Origin: Kalaharituber pfeilii
Lineage: Eukaryota; Ascomycota; Pezizomycetes; Pezizales; Pezizaceae
NCBI GenBank assembly: GCA_015179045.1
Contig: WHUZ01000061.1
Location: 248,001 to 312,000, forward strand
Length of the DNA stretch: 64,000 bases
Direction: 5' to 3'
The position numbers were made by a program, and so were the translations under genes. Positions 11,672 to 21,514 of this stretch are shown here, piece after piece; the first letter of the stretch is position 1, and each line of letters begins with the position of its first letter. Under the pieces are notes generated by a model. The model had not been told where the DNA came from and made no database searches. It was given only the letters and a program-made list of their open reading frames with translations.

Positions 11672-12390
11672 CTCATTTCCTTGCTCAGCCTCTCCCTCCT
11701 GTATCGCGATTCCCTCCCTGATAATATGTGCTCATTCAGCCCATGCTGCTTCACTCGCTGTATGTGCTATAAACTGTTGGCCAACCTCTGCTTGGCTCCA
11801 TACTTCATGTACTCCTACTGCCCGTTGCAGTCAAGAGGCTGCTGCATTCCTTACAGCCTGCTGGAGGGCGTCCTCCACCTTTGCAGTCTGGTATCCTGTG
11901 AATTGCACCACTCTGTGGCCCTTCTACATCGAATTGCCTACCTCCAGTGATTACTGTAAACCTCTTTTCCACTCCTTTACTGGGCGAAACAGCCCCACAT
12001 TCCCTTCGCTTTCCATTCTAGATATCATTCTGCCTGCCTCTTTCTTTCCTTTCCTTTATCTTGCCCCATAATTCTTCTGCTGCCAAACTCCTGTAGTCAA
12101 TGTTAGCCTCTGGTCGTTAAGGCAGCGTGTTGTTTGGTGCTTGCAAGCGTCCCGTTAGTGCGGCTCTCGGTTGCAAACGGCGCGTTGTATTTCTTTGTCG
12201 CAGTGTCTCCTGTGCTGCTTTAATATACTTGCGTAAAGAAGGAGTAGAACAATGGATTCTGATCACGTCCACTGCTCTCCCACCTCTGCCAAACGCTGTG
12301 CTCAATTCCGTAGAAAAGGCCGAAATACTTGCTCGGGCGGTCCCGAGCTTCACGTTGATGTAGTTTTCGATGCGGGCACCCCTCGGTTGC

Positions 12391-12444
12391 TGCCCTGCCT
12401 TGGCGAGCAGCCGCATGCGGGGTCATGTGATATAAAAAAAAAAA
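12391..12444 (+). mobile_element. LINE B micro-insertion
   Basis: 54 bp: TGCCCTGCCTTGGCGAGCAG..CGGGGTCATGTGATAT plus poly(A), flanked by CCCTCGGTTGC at 12380-12390 and 12445-12455. It inserted, in opposite orientation, in the 5' region of the full-length LINE B. Confidence 0.88.
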
Positions 12445-14308
12445 CCCTCGGTTGCGGTGTCGCGACCAAGTGGTAGAATCGGTGTTCGAAAGAAAGGATG
12501 TTGGATTAAGGGTCTCGAAGCGTAGTCTGAGTCTCAAAGTCTTGATATTGGGTAGTAGTAAAGAGAAAAGAATTTCAAGAGGATAGAGATCATAGAGAGG
12601 CCTGTATATACACTCTTAAAATATGCAACTTATCTTCTAGAGACCTTGAGAGATATTAAACATAAAAGACTTGATATAGGTCTATGTAATTGAACCACTT
12701 TTTATATTTATAGAAGTTGTTGGCAGTTGGAATAAGCTCCGAGTCTCAATTTATTACCATATTAGGTATTTACAGTTTATGAAACCCGGCGCTGGCTGAG
12801 CATTTTAGCGAGCTGTCAAGAGAAACACTAGCGTTATCTTGGCTGTCTTAAGCTCGCGGCAGAGCTCGAGCTCATGCCAGGCCAGCTCGAGCCAGCTCAA
12901 GCTCAAGATCAGTCGGGCTCGAGCTGGCTCGGCTCGTGCCGCTCACTACTTCGTCAGGAATTCGAATTACTGGTCCGCCATATTGCGCCATTTCTTGCTC
13001 GATGAAGTATTGCGTCGTCATAGTAATGTCTTCTCCTTTTCTACCGCTAGATCCAGTCTTCCCGCTTTCTTGCGCGCCTGTTGTCCCTGATTTATTGATC
13101 CACGGGGCTGGTCGCTTTGCCAATTTTGGGAAACTACGTATATTCGTACGGCTAAAGAATGGCTTCACTATCGGCGCACAAACTGTGATAATAGCAATGT
13201 TGACCTCGATCCTAGCTCAGTGTCAGTAGAGCAGGAAGTAATACCTCACGGTGAGAAAGAATGTACATGGACCAGGTATGGGACTTAACCGTCGCCCATG
13301 TAGGATCGGTTTCGGTACCAAAGTTGAAAAGGGTCGTCATTCGCACGAACGAGGCAATAGTGACACTGCGGGAAGAAGAATTGTCAGCAATCTAGAAATG
13401 GTATAATACGCTCCCCGATAAGGTCTGAGATCTACAGTGAGGAATGAGCATACAACAATCCACACGCAAATAAGACTGCGAGTTGTATTTTCTTCCGTAA
13501 GACAAGATTGAGGCTGAAGACAGCCCGAATAGGGAGTACCAGTGCCGCAACATCCATAATCACAGATATTGAGGCATTAGCGAGGTAAAGTATTTTCAAA
13601 TTCAAACATTTGCCACCTGGAATCGATCGATCCCAGAAGTAAGGTATCGGAGCGCATGAGAAGATGCCGAGCATCATGAACACAATCCAGAACACAGAGT
13701 TGAGCCCAAAATAGCCCCAGCACCATGCATTCAAGTAACGAGACAATGACAGTCGCCGGAAGAATAGTATGAGCGATGATTTAATGACGAATATCAGACT
13801 AACGTAGACGAGAACTGCGCTGTAAGCAAGCTGGACGGAGTCATAAGCATTGACACTATATGGGCACGAAGTGTACGTGAAGAAGGTCGTTTTAGATACC
13901 TTTAAAAATATCGTGGAGTTTGTCGGATCAACGTATTCAATATGCCGCCCCAGGCCGTAGTTCGTCGTGACACAGACAAGTGATGTTTCAGCGATGTTCA
14001 GCACCTGTTGTATGGATTGATCCATCAGAAAGATCCAAAGGGTATGGGACATCAAATTTCGTGGAACAACAATTGAGGTCAAGTCTACTTACCATTGAAG
14101 TGATCATGAAGGCATCGTCTAATCCTAAGCCCTGCCTCGTCATCCGTAGTCTCACCCATAGCCGTAGCATGACAACGGAACATGAGACAGCGCAAAGCGT
14201 AATGACAGCTCCAAAGAGTCGAGGAGCGTGGTTGATATTTTCCCGAACTTGCATTTTAAGGTACGATTCCGGAAGAAAAGGAACAACAGAAAGTGTGTGG
14301 AACACCAC

Positions 14309-14590
14309 AGATTTATAAATTTGCCCAGTTGAAAAGCAACGCCCTGAAATGCTTACCCAACTCCAGCTATTTGATCCTTGTTAACTGGCAGTAGTTGAGC
14401 AAGTGGCCTCATATCGAAGACATCGCTAGCTTTTGTGAAACAGCAAGGCGACATCATACCCTCTACCACGCGTGACACACTACCTAATACGCTCAAACGC
14501 TACTCTGACAATGGAAAAATGTAGGCAATATTGGATCGCCGAGAATTGCGTCGGCTGACAGAGGGGACTTTTGATTACTGTCTTTGACCA
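14309..14590. other. Upstream of the rhodopsin-like gene
   Basis: Nothing coding is recognised. It may hold the promoter and leader of the minus-strand gene. Confidence 0.4.
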
Positions 14591-15020
14591 CTCAATGGGA
14601 CAGACCGTTCAATAGGACAGCTAAACCTATGTCAGCTGGAGAGATCGTGTCATGGGTATGGATCTGTGCTATGCGGTCAGTGCGACAAGCAGAGTTAATT
14701 TTTTTTTTTTTTTTTTTTTTTTTGTTTCACATAACCCGCTTGCAGCTACTCGCCATGGCAGGGCCAAGCAGAGTTAAATAAGCAACGTGGTGGTAAACAT
14801 GATCGCAAAGTACTCAGTAAAGGCTCGGATTGTGATCTCTGAGCTTATTGCACAGCGCAAAATAATAGAAACAGATCAAGAGAAACAAAGGTGGCAAAAG
14901 CAGTAGCCCGAGCTCCCAAGCGAGCAGTCTGCATCTGAGCAAATACCCCGGCCCCCCTGTATCTAGTCCAAATTTATCTTAGTTTTTAGTCTGTCCCATT
15001 GAACGGTCTGTCTCATTGAG
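14591..15020. mobile_element. Inverted-repeat element (MITE-like), 430 bp
   Basis: The ends match as inverted repeats: CTCAATGGGACAGACCGTTC at the left and the complement of GAACGGTCTGTCTCATTGAG at the right. No coding capacity is seen. A LINE B micro-insertion lies inside. A target duplication is not clear. Confidence 0.7.
14699..14765 (-). mobile_element. LINE B micro-insertion
   Basis: Poly(T), then CACATAACCCGCTTGCAGCT and CTCGCCATGGCAGG, flanked by AAGCAGAGTTAA at 14687-14698 and 14766-14777. Confidence 0.88.
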
Positions 15021-15240
15021 AGTACTCGGGGGTAGGGGTAAGTCTTCAGAAGTGCAAAAAGATGCATACAATGTGACAGGGATGTTGGTTGGGTAATACT
15101 TGTTGCCACAGGCATATCCTACATGCTTCGCATCGCTACATGATTTAACGTTTATTTTCAACCAACTCGCACAACACCATTTCCCAGTCACAGCCTCGAA
15201 TCCCTCTAAGGCCTCATACAATAGTGAAATGAAAATCCGA
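15021..15240 (-). pseudogene. Possible fragment of a small cysteine-rich protein gene
   Basis: The minus strand keeps an open frame with GKWCCASWLKINVKSC, AKHVGYACGNKYY and YASFC, a Cys-rich pattern seen in small secreted fungal proteins. It is trapped between the MITE at 14591-15020 and the LINE B fragment starting at about 15243. No start codon or signal peptide is left, so it may be a host-gene remnant cut by both. I do not recognise a family. Confidence 0.3.
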
Positions 15241-15242
15241 GC

Positions 15243-16829
15243 TGGCTGCAGGCAGGATGCCAAAGGACTGGCAACTCAGCAAGGTCATCATGATCCCGAA
15301 ATCTGGTCGAGATCTGAAGCAAGCGAAGAGCTGGAGGCCTATTCAACTTATCAATTGTGTTGGAGAACTGATGGAGAAGGTGGTTGCTGATGACTTGCAG
15401 GAAGCTGGATTGTTCCATCACGGGCAGTTTGGTGGAGTGAGAGGCAGGGCCGCGATTGATGCCTTGTTCCGGGCAGTCGTGAAGAGCCAGAGAGCTCTGG
15501 TACGCGGTGGTGGGGCAGTGTGAATCATGGAGGATCTCAAGGGGGGTTGTGGGAACACACGTTGGAATGTGGACAAGAAGCGAGTACAGGGTTCCCTAGC
15601 TGAGAAGTGGCTGCCCTGGCTGGAGAACTTCTTCCGGAGCGAGAGTTTGAGATGGAATGGGATGAACAGGTGAGGGGCAATGGCAGGTCTAACGTAGGTG
15701 TACCACAAGGCTTGCCCTTATCCCTAGTCACGTTCCTCATCTACATGGCACCAATTCTGGAAGAGATGGAGACAAAGGTAGCTGCAGCAGTGAAAGAGTA
15801 CGAAGTGGAGCTGCCCTCATTTGTGGATGACATGAACTGTGTCATTTTGGATTGGGGAGGAGGAAAGGATATGAGGAGAATTGGGGAGAGAATCGCAGGA
15901 GTAGTCAGGGAGGTTGCAGAGGCGCATGGCCTACCACTGGAGACCTCAAAGGAGGAGGTTCTAGTTATTGGTGAAAAAGTCAAGAGGAGGGCAGATGTTG
16001 AGAGGTGCAAGTGGTTAGGTGTGATATGCGATAGCACCCTCAACTTCGACCATCTCTGGAAAAGCCGGATCGAGAAAGCCAGGAAGCTCCTAGGTGCCTT
16101 GTCTGGGTTAGGCAATTTGCAATGGGGCATGAGCCCGCTTTCATGGAGAAAGGCATATATAGGCATTGTACGGGCAGTGGCACTGTGGGGGCGGAAATTG
16201 GGTGGAGGGGACAGAAGCAGTGGAGAGAGGAGTTCGAGAGGGTCCAATATCAGGCTCTTTGCAATTGCACAGGGGCGGTTCAAGGAGCGGCAAGAGGGAA
16301 GGTGGAAGCAATCGCAGGCGTTGAGAATGTGAGTACAATTCTAGATCAGAGCCAGGCGAAATATGCCCTAAGATCCATACGGGAGGCTACAGGAGTAGGG
16401 GACCTATGGCCCGAGAGCTTTAGAGGGGTTGCAGCCACAGACCCAGACCGGGAAGGCGAGAAGGCGAGGGACTGGAGAGACTTTCTAGCACATGCCACAG
16501 AGAAAAATGACGGCTTTGAGTCAGTAGCAGGTACGATTTGCAGCACACTTGAGGTCGATGGGGGCGAGAAAGTGTGCTGGGGGCAAGACGTTCAACCACT
16601 TGGAACAGAAATCGAGGTCACTGACCTTAAGCTGGGCAAGGAGGACGCTCCAGCCAATTGGGAAAAGGCTATCAGCAAGGTCAAGGGCGATTCCATAGCC
16701 ATATTCACAGATGGCAGCCGCAGTGAGGAAGGAGGGGTTGGAGGTGGATGGCGCTGGAAGCAGGTAGTGGCAGGAGAGTCAGAAGGGTCCCCGTGGGTCG
16801 GCACCAAGGCTACTGTGTGGGATGGTGCA
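15243..16829 (+). pseudogene. LINE B fragment: reverse transcriptase to RNase H start
   Basis: Homologous to ORF2 of the copy at 5682-12502, in plus orientation. It has MPKDWQLSKVIMIPKSGRDL, GVRGRAAIDALF, a damaged GVPQGLPLSLV, FVDDMNCVI near 15830, GMSPLSWRKAY, and an RNase H start SIAIFTDGSRSEEG near 16700 that the longer copy lacks. It is broken by a stop near 15521 and frameshifts near 15640 and 16190. It ends abruptly after VWDG at about 16826 without a LINE B tail, so it is truncated at both ends. Confidence 0.82.
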
Positions 16830-17388
16830 TACAAAAGTTCTGAAGACTTTTCGACAAAAAGTTATACCGTCTCCACTTTCGACCCCCTGTCCAGTTGCGT
16901 ACATTAATGCATGCATACCTTTTCTAGGTATTTTCCCCCACCCCCGAGTACATTACGACAAGCAGTGACTGGCCTCCCGATCGGGAAGCCCTTCATACCA
17001 CCACCTACTCCCATACCTCCCGCCACTGGGGTTCCATCAGGCTGTATCCTAGACAGAGATCCTTGAGAGAGGACCCACTCGCTTTGCTCGGGGGTCGATA
17101 CATTGTGAGCCGGGGTAATGGGGGGTTTTAGCGTGTTGATGACTGCGGAGAGATTAAGCGAGCCAATGATGATTTTTTTTCGTGATGGTGCTGCGCTTTT
17201 TGTGGCTTTTCCAACAACATACAGTACCTAGACAAAATTGTACGCCACCTCCCTCAGTATGCATAATAGGAAAAGCGCATATGCACTGCATTGACCTCCA
17301 TGATGCAATAGGAGGGTACTAGTAGATCAAGCCTCATAACCAGAATACTATGGTCAATAAAAAAAATATCTCTTAACTCCAATACATC
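16830..17388. other. Unassigned repeat-like sequence
   Basis: No gene is recognised. The stretch 17221-17300 is repeated in inverted orientation at about 18195-18275 (TAGACAAAATTGTACGCCAC and TAGGAAAAGCGCATATGCAC in common). A second shared block, CACTCGCTTTGCTCGGGGGT near 17070, recurs as CACTCGCTTTGTTCGGGGGT near 18478, but in direct orientation. Confidence 0.5.
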
Positions 17389-17467
17389 CTAGGTAGTAAA
17401 ATATGTATTCGGACATAGCGCATGTTGTGCATTATTACCCTGTCCGAATACATATTTTACTGGCTAG
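17389..17467. mobile_element. 79-bp hairpin MITE, intact copy
   Basis: Near-perfect inverted arms: GTAGTAAAATATGTATTCGG at the left and CCGAATACATATTTTACTGG at the right around a short loop. TA follows the right end; the left flank is TC, so the TA duplication is incomplete here. A second copy (17607-17873) has clear TA on both sides. Confidence 0.8.
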
Positions 17468-17617
17468 TACACAAACTTCTAGGTAAATATTTAAGCTGCA
17501 ACATGGAATATTCCACAATGGCCAGGGGTGGGGCAGACCCATATAGCAACCTGGCGAAGTTGCCCCTAGAACGGGGGGATACTGTTACAGGTTCACTGCA
17601 ACCGTACGAGCCAGTAA

Positions 17618-17675
17618 CCTCGCCATAGCCCTTAGGGCGGCATGCGAGTAATGAAATAAAAAAAAAAAAAAAAAA
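17618..17675 (+). mobile_element. LINE A micro-insertion (58 bp)
   Basis: CCTCGCCATAGCCCTTAGGG, then CGGCATGCGAGTAATGAAAT and poly(A), flanked by the perfect 14-mer GTACGAGCCAGTAA (17604-17617 and 17676-17689). Only the hairpin and tail are present. Confidence 0.92.
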
Positions 17676-17742
17676 GTACGAGCCAGTAAAATATGTATTC
17701 GGGCAGGGGTACTAATACACATTATACGCTATGTCCGAATCC

Positions 17743-17847
17743 AAAAGCCTGCCTCCGGGCTTTGAGGGTTTAGACCCAGGGGCCCTGCCTTGGCGAGCAG
17801 CTGCGCGCGGGATCACGTGACAAAAAAAAAAAAAAAAAAAAAAAAAA
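17743..17847 (+). mobile_element. LINE B short insertion (105 bp)
   Basis: Starts AAAAGCCTGCCTCCGGGCTT, ends GGGATCACGTGAC plus poly(A); flanked by GTCCGAATCC at 17733-17742 and 17848-17857. It includes about 75 bp of the LINE B 3' UTR, also seen near 27406-27480. Confidence 0.9.
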
Positions 17848-18101
17848 GTCCGAATCCATATTTTACTACCTAGTAGGGCGGGCGGTCAGTGGACGCACAT
17901 AAGCAAGCGATATGCGACAGCTGGAACAGCGTCGCAACCGCATAAATAAGTGCTATATGAGCTACGGAGTACGCAGAGGACTAGCGAGTATCGGTAGTCA
18001 AGTGTCTTTTTGGCCTGGCGGATGGTAACTCTCTGCGTTTACCAGATCCGTTACAGTTTACTTGTCCAGTATCATATGAATACTCTTGACAATGCAAAGG
18101 C

Positions 18102-18136
18102 ACCTCGCCATAGCCCTTGGGGCGGCATGCGAGTAC

Positions 18137-18166
<30 letters not shown>
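18102..18166 (+). mobile_element. LINE A micro-insertion
   Basis: Hairpin plus poly(A), flanked by ATGCAAAGGC (18092-18101) and ATGTAAAGGC (18167-18176), one mismatch. Confidence 0.85.
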
Positions 18167-18167
<1 letters not shown>

Positions 18168-18176
18168 TGTAAAGGC

Positions 18177-19073
18177 GATCTCTTTCTGTTGCATATACAG
18201 AGGTTAATGCAGTGCATATGCGCTTTTCCTATTATTGCATAGTGAGGGGGGTGGCGTACAATTTTGTCTAGGCACTGTAATAGAGAGAATACCCGCTCGC
18301 TACGCTCGCAATGGGGACAGAGTATGCGGCGGGGGCTGAAGTAGAGCTTGCGACCGGGGCTAGGGGTTCTGGTGCTGTGGAGTAGCAAATGGCACTCTCG
18401 CGACTGCCAGAATCTTTTCTGGTGAGTTTGAACATACTTTTTCAGCCACTTGCACACATGCTCCCTGAGAGACACCACTCGCTTTGTTCGGGGGTCCATA
18501 CCACTGCTAGGGAGATTGACACCAAGAGGGTAAGAACTGATGGTACTATCCAAGACTGCTCTCTAGTATGTCATCGGTCATATTCCTATTTGAATACTTG
18601 TGCACTCAGCCTATATAGTATTCCTCCACTACTATCATATGAACAACTGTTTGTAAGGTAGACTCAACAGCATCTACTGTCTTGGACAGGAATGCTCAAA
18701 TTTAGAGCTGGCAAGCAAAGTCTTATAGGTAGTCTCAATAATCAAGTTTCAAGAAAAGAGTATAAAGAGTAGTCAATTGCCCTATCTGATATAATGCTCA
18801 ATCTGATTTCTATCTGTGCATGAATCTATAATCCTCTACGATCCTATCTACAGTTCGTACAATTGATAGAAGTATTAAACCACCTTACTTGCTTACCTTA
18901 CATTTACTTCATTATCTTATACAGGTAACATTACATATTCCTGTTCTTAAGTACTACACTTTGCTATATTCAGCCTTATTTTTTTTGTCTATTAGTACCA
19001 TAGTTACTATTACACTATATATGTCAACATTATTTAAGTACTACTCTACCCCAACACCTTACTAGTACCATTA
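18177..19073. other. Unassigned, no gene recognised
   Basis: Includes the inverted partner (about 18195-18275) of 17221-17300. From 18660 on it is AT-rich with no coding signal. Confidence 0.45.
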
Positions 19074-19078
19074 CTTTC

Positions 19079-19294
19079 TGTAATGGATCTGGTAAACGCA
19101 GAGAGTTAACGTCCGCCAGGTCAAAAGGACACTTGACTAGCGATCCTCGCTAGTCCTCTGCGTAGCTCATATAGCCCTCATTTATGAGACTGCGGCACTG
19201 TTCCGGCTGTCGCATATCGCTTGCGCATATGTGCATTTCGTATGGGCGCGCATCCACCGACTGCCCACCCTACGGTTGCGGTGAACCCGTAACA
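19079..19294 (+). repeat. Solo LTR (216 bp)
   Basis: TG..CA ends (TGTAATGG .. CCCGTAACA), flanked by the 5-bp duplication CTTTC (19074-19078 and 19295-19299). It is the same length as the copy at 53244-53459. No internal retrotransposon region is attached. Confidence 0.85.
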
Positions 19295-19299
19295 CTTTC

Positions 19300-19709
19300 T
19301 AGTTCCTTAGTTCTCTCAAGGAATTAGTTACTAAGTTGACTACTAAAAAATCATCTCCTAAATCAACCACTGAATCTATATTATCTACTGAATTACCTGC
19401 TGAATTGCGTACTGAATTGCTTGCTAAATCACCTGCTCAGTTGTTTACTGAGTTCTCTACTACATTACTCTAAAGTTAGAGTCTTTATAGAACTATATAC
19501 CAAATTTGTTCACCAAACTTGTGTTCTAAACTTAACTTATCTCTAAGCTACTACATCAGGAACAATAATATTTCCGTCGGGCGGAAACCCTGCGCCCGCG
19601 GCGCGGCATGTTCGCCCCAACCGTCTACTGCACCCGGTGTATTTAAAAACTTGTATTGTGTGCTCAACGTATAATCAAACCACCTATCGCGCCCTATTGC
19701 GCCCGATGG
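19300..19709. other. Low-complexity sequence
   Basis: A degenerate repeat of the ACTGAATTGCCTGCT type runs from about 19330 to 19460. No gene is recognised. Confidence 0.5.
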
Positions 19710-19761
19710 TATCTCGCCGTAGCCTGAAAGGCGGCATGCGAGTAATGAAAAAAAAAAAAAA
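19710..19761 (+). mobile_element. LINE A micro-insertion (52 bp)
   Basis: TATCTCGCCGTAGCCTGAAA, then GGCGGCATGCGAGTAATG and poly(A); flanked by GCGCCCGATGG (19699-19709) and GCGCCCGGTGG (19762-19772). Confidence 0.87.
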
Positions 19762-19772
19762 GCGCCCGGTGG

Positions 19773-20162
19773 AACCAAATTCACCTTCCCCGCCCAGGGC
19801 GTGATTGATGATACTTCTCAAAACCTGGGTGTGCCTACTCTCATAGTCGGCATAGGGACCTATACACAGGTAATGCCATTCACGCTGTAGATGCCATGCC
19901 ATATGAGCAACTGATTATTTATTTCTTGCTATTGTGATCTATATACTGGTGCCATTTCAATATTCCACCATGCCATGCCATCGTCTATAGACCTACTGCT
20001 TTAGCTCTTTCATGTAAATATCGCCCACATTGCTATAGCGCGCTATGATGCAACTCAAGCCATTGAGAAGAGCTGCCGTAGCTGTCATATTCTGGCTCAC
20101 CTCTCGCTAGCACAGAGCCCTGCCATGCCTGTCAAATTCAGCTCGTAGTGCCATATCTCGCG
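19773..20162. other. Unassigned, no gene recognised
   Basis: Mixed sequence without a convincing open frame. Confidence 0.45.
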
Positions 20163-20895
20163 CCATACCAAGACGAAGTCATCACGGAACCAGGGATTAG
20201 ACAAGCAGCAAAAGTCCGCAGAGCGGAGGAGAGAGACAGATTGGGACTAACCTACAAGCCACTACAGCGACTGGCACACCATGTAGGCACGATGGCGGGA
20301 CTGCTAGGCGGGAAAGGTCTACGATCCTGGAATTTCCGGATAGGAAATGCGACAGCCCGGAGTGCCGGTGGTGCGGGGAACAGGAGGAGTCCACCGCACA
20401 CCTACTGAACGAGTGCCGAGTATGGAAGAGAAGGATATGGCCCGGTGGGTTGGAGGATATACGCAAACCACCGGAGGAGAAGGGCGGGGACCCCTTACTT
20501 TCCGACAGAAAGACCTAATGGGGATACCAGGTAGCGACGAAGAAATCGCCAAAAACCTGATAAGACGGACCTTATCACTGAAGGACAGGGCCAACCGGCT
20601 ACTACCCCTCCAATAGGGATCACAATGGACAGAGAATTGGCGAGGAAAGCAATAGATCAGGCCCTCACGAGGACGAAATCCCGATCGGCTCCCGGACCGG
20701 ATGGCATCCAATACAGTACGGGCTCCTGAAGCTTATAAAAGGAACCACCCTCTGGGCGTCGGTAAGGGAGAGAATAGTGGACTACATCAACGGCAACTAC
20801 GACTTGGCAAGAGGGTTCGATGTCGTCATGATACTCAAAAAAGGAAAACCCAGAGACCAACTCAGCAGCTCGGGATGACTCGGGACAGGTAGTTC
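20163..20895 (+). pseudogene. LINE A fragments in unusual order: RNase H tail then reverse transcriptase start
   Basis: Left part: the C-terminal end of LINE A ORF2 (VRRAEERDRLGLTYKPLQRL, LLGGKGLRSWNFRIG), with a frameshift before ECRWCGEQEESTAH and LLNEC, which form a C-x2-C..H..C knuckle. Right part from about 20510: SDEEIAKNLIRRTLSLKDRA, then ITMDRELARKAIDQAL and RSAPGPDGIQY, the start of a reverse transcriptase domain, ending LKKGKPRDQL. In an intact LINE the reverse transcriptase precedes RNase H, so two truncated fragments are joined here. No LINE A tail or target duplication was found. Confidence 0.65.
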
Positions 20896-21148
20896 CTTGT
20901 ACGGTAAGCGGATCGCCAGTGGCGTGCGCTAATATGCAGAGTTTTCAAGGGTGGCGAGCTCGCATGTACAGTATCATACCCGAGTACAACTTCATGTATA
21001 TCAAAGATATTGGTTGCTACCCACTCACAGCTTTTCTCTTTCGCCTCTGCTGTCGCGGAATCATTTACTAGTTACCACTTGATAGCCAGGACGTGTGATC
21101 TTTCAACAAAGCCAACTGCCACTACCTCCGAAGTTGGCCATACATCCT
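20896..21148. other. Flank of the Harbinger element, no gene recognised
   Basis: No coding signal. Confidence 0.4.
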
Positions 21149-21514
21149 TGGAGGACTTCCCGTAGGTCTATTCGCGCCTAATAGAAAACGGTTCTATTCG
21201 CAAATAGCAACATCGCCTTCCCGTCGATTTTGCTGTTTCTAACGCAATAGAACACGGAATAGAAGCATCGCCTTCCTGTAACCTTCTGTTGTCTTTGAAT
21301 AGAAATAAGACATCGCTTTCCAAATTGGTTGAACCCCTTTTTTTGGTGGAGAAACGGGGTGTCAGGTACCTCTTGAGAAAGCTCTCCACCTCGCATCTCT
21401 CATTCATCATCACCCCTCCTCCATCACGCCTCCTCCATCACACCTCCTCCATCACACCTTCTCCACCATATCCCCTCTATTACACCTCCTCTATCACGTC
21501 TTCTTTCTCCTCCA

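Larger units (their letters stand above)
5682..12502 (-). mobile_element. LINE B, near full-length non-LTR retrotransposon
   Basis: A 6.8-kb insertion flanked by the 14-bp duplication GGATTAAGGGTCTC (5668-5681 and 12503-12516). The poly(A) end is at 5682 (T run) and the 5' end at 12502. It encodes a gag-like ORF1 with a zinc knuckle and an ORF2 with endonuclease, reverse transcriptase and RNase H, the Tad1-like layout. The 3' end CCTGCCATAGGC..GCGGGGTTACGTGA defines the LINE B tail found in many micro-insertions. Frameshifts and stops make this copy defective. Confidence 0.88.
4495..12948 (-). mobile_element. hAT-like DNA transposon (copy 1), interrupted by LINE B
   Basis: The ends are 17-bp inverted repeats TAGTGAGCGGCACGAGC, flanked by the 8-bp target duplication CTTCGTCA (4487-4494 and 12949-12956), as expected for hAT. 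Subterminal CTCGAGCC-type repeats cluster at both ends. Without the LINE A micro-insertion (5105-5174) and LINE B (5682-12502) about 1.56 kb remain. It is in reverse orientation relative to copy 2 (40066-43469). It inserted in the last exon of the rhodopsin-like gene. Confidence 0.88.
3509..14254 (-). pseudogene. Fungal rhodopsin-like seven-helix membrane protein gene, split by two transposons
   Basis: Minus-strand exons are 14254-14093, 14004-13454, 13365-13267 and 13211-12949. They join across introns of 88, 88 and 55 bp with GT..AG ends. Motifs fit the fungal rhodopsin-like integral membrane family: GLGLDDAFMI after helix 1, YGLGRHIEYV, several hydrophobic helices, FWDRSIPGGKC and MDVAALVLPI. 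The last exon is cut at 12949 by the hAT at 4495-12948, which is flanked by the 8-bp duplication CTTCGTCA. Removing it and the LINE A derivative 3585-4469 continues the frame through 4486-4470 and 3571-3509 to TGA, giving about 384 residues from the ATG at 14254, a normal length. An earlier start or upstream exon is possible. The family is often called PTH11-like; no ligand or partner can be inferred. Confidence 0.72.
17607..17873. mobile_element. TA-flanked hairpin MITE, second copy, with two inserts
   Basis: Arms CGAGCCAGTAAAATATGTAT and ATATTTTACTACCTAG, bounded by TA at 17605-17606 and 17874-17875. It contains the LINE A micro-insertion 17618-17675 and the LINE B micro-insertion 17743-17847. 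Confidence 0.82.
17583..18054 (-). repeat. Solo LTR (216-bp family), interrupted by a MITE
   Basis: Minus-strand copy of the LTR at 53244-53459. It begins TGTTACAGGTTCACTGCAAC and resumes after the MITE with GGGCGGGCGGTCAGTGGACG, ending CCAGATCCGTTACA. The MITE 17607-17873 sits at a TA within it. The flanking 5-mers differ (GATAC, GTTTA), so the target duplication is not confirmed. Confidence 0.75.
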
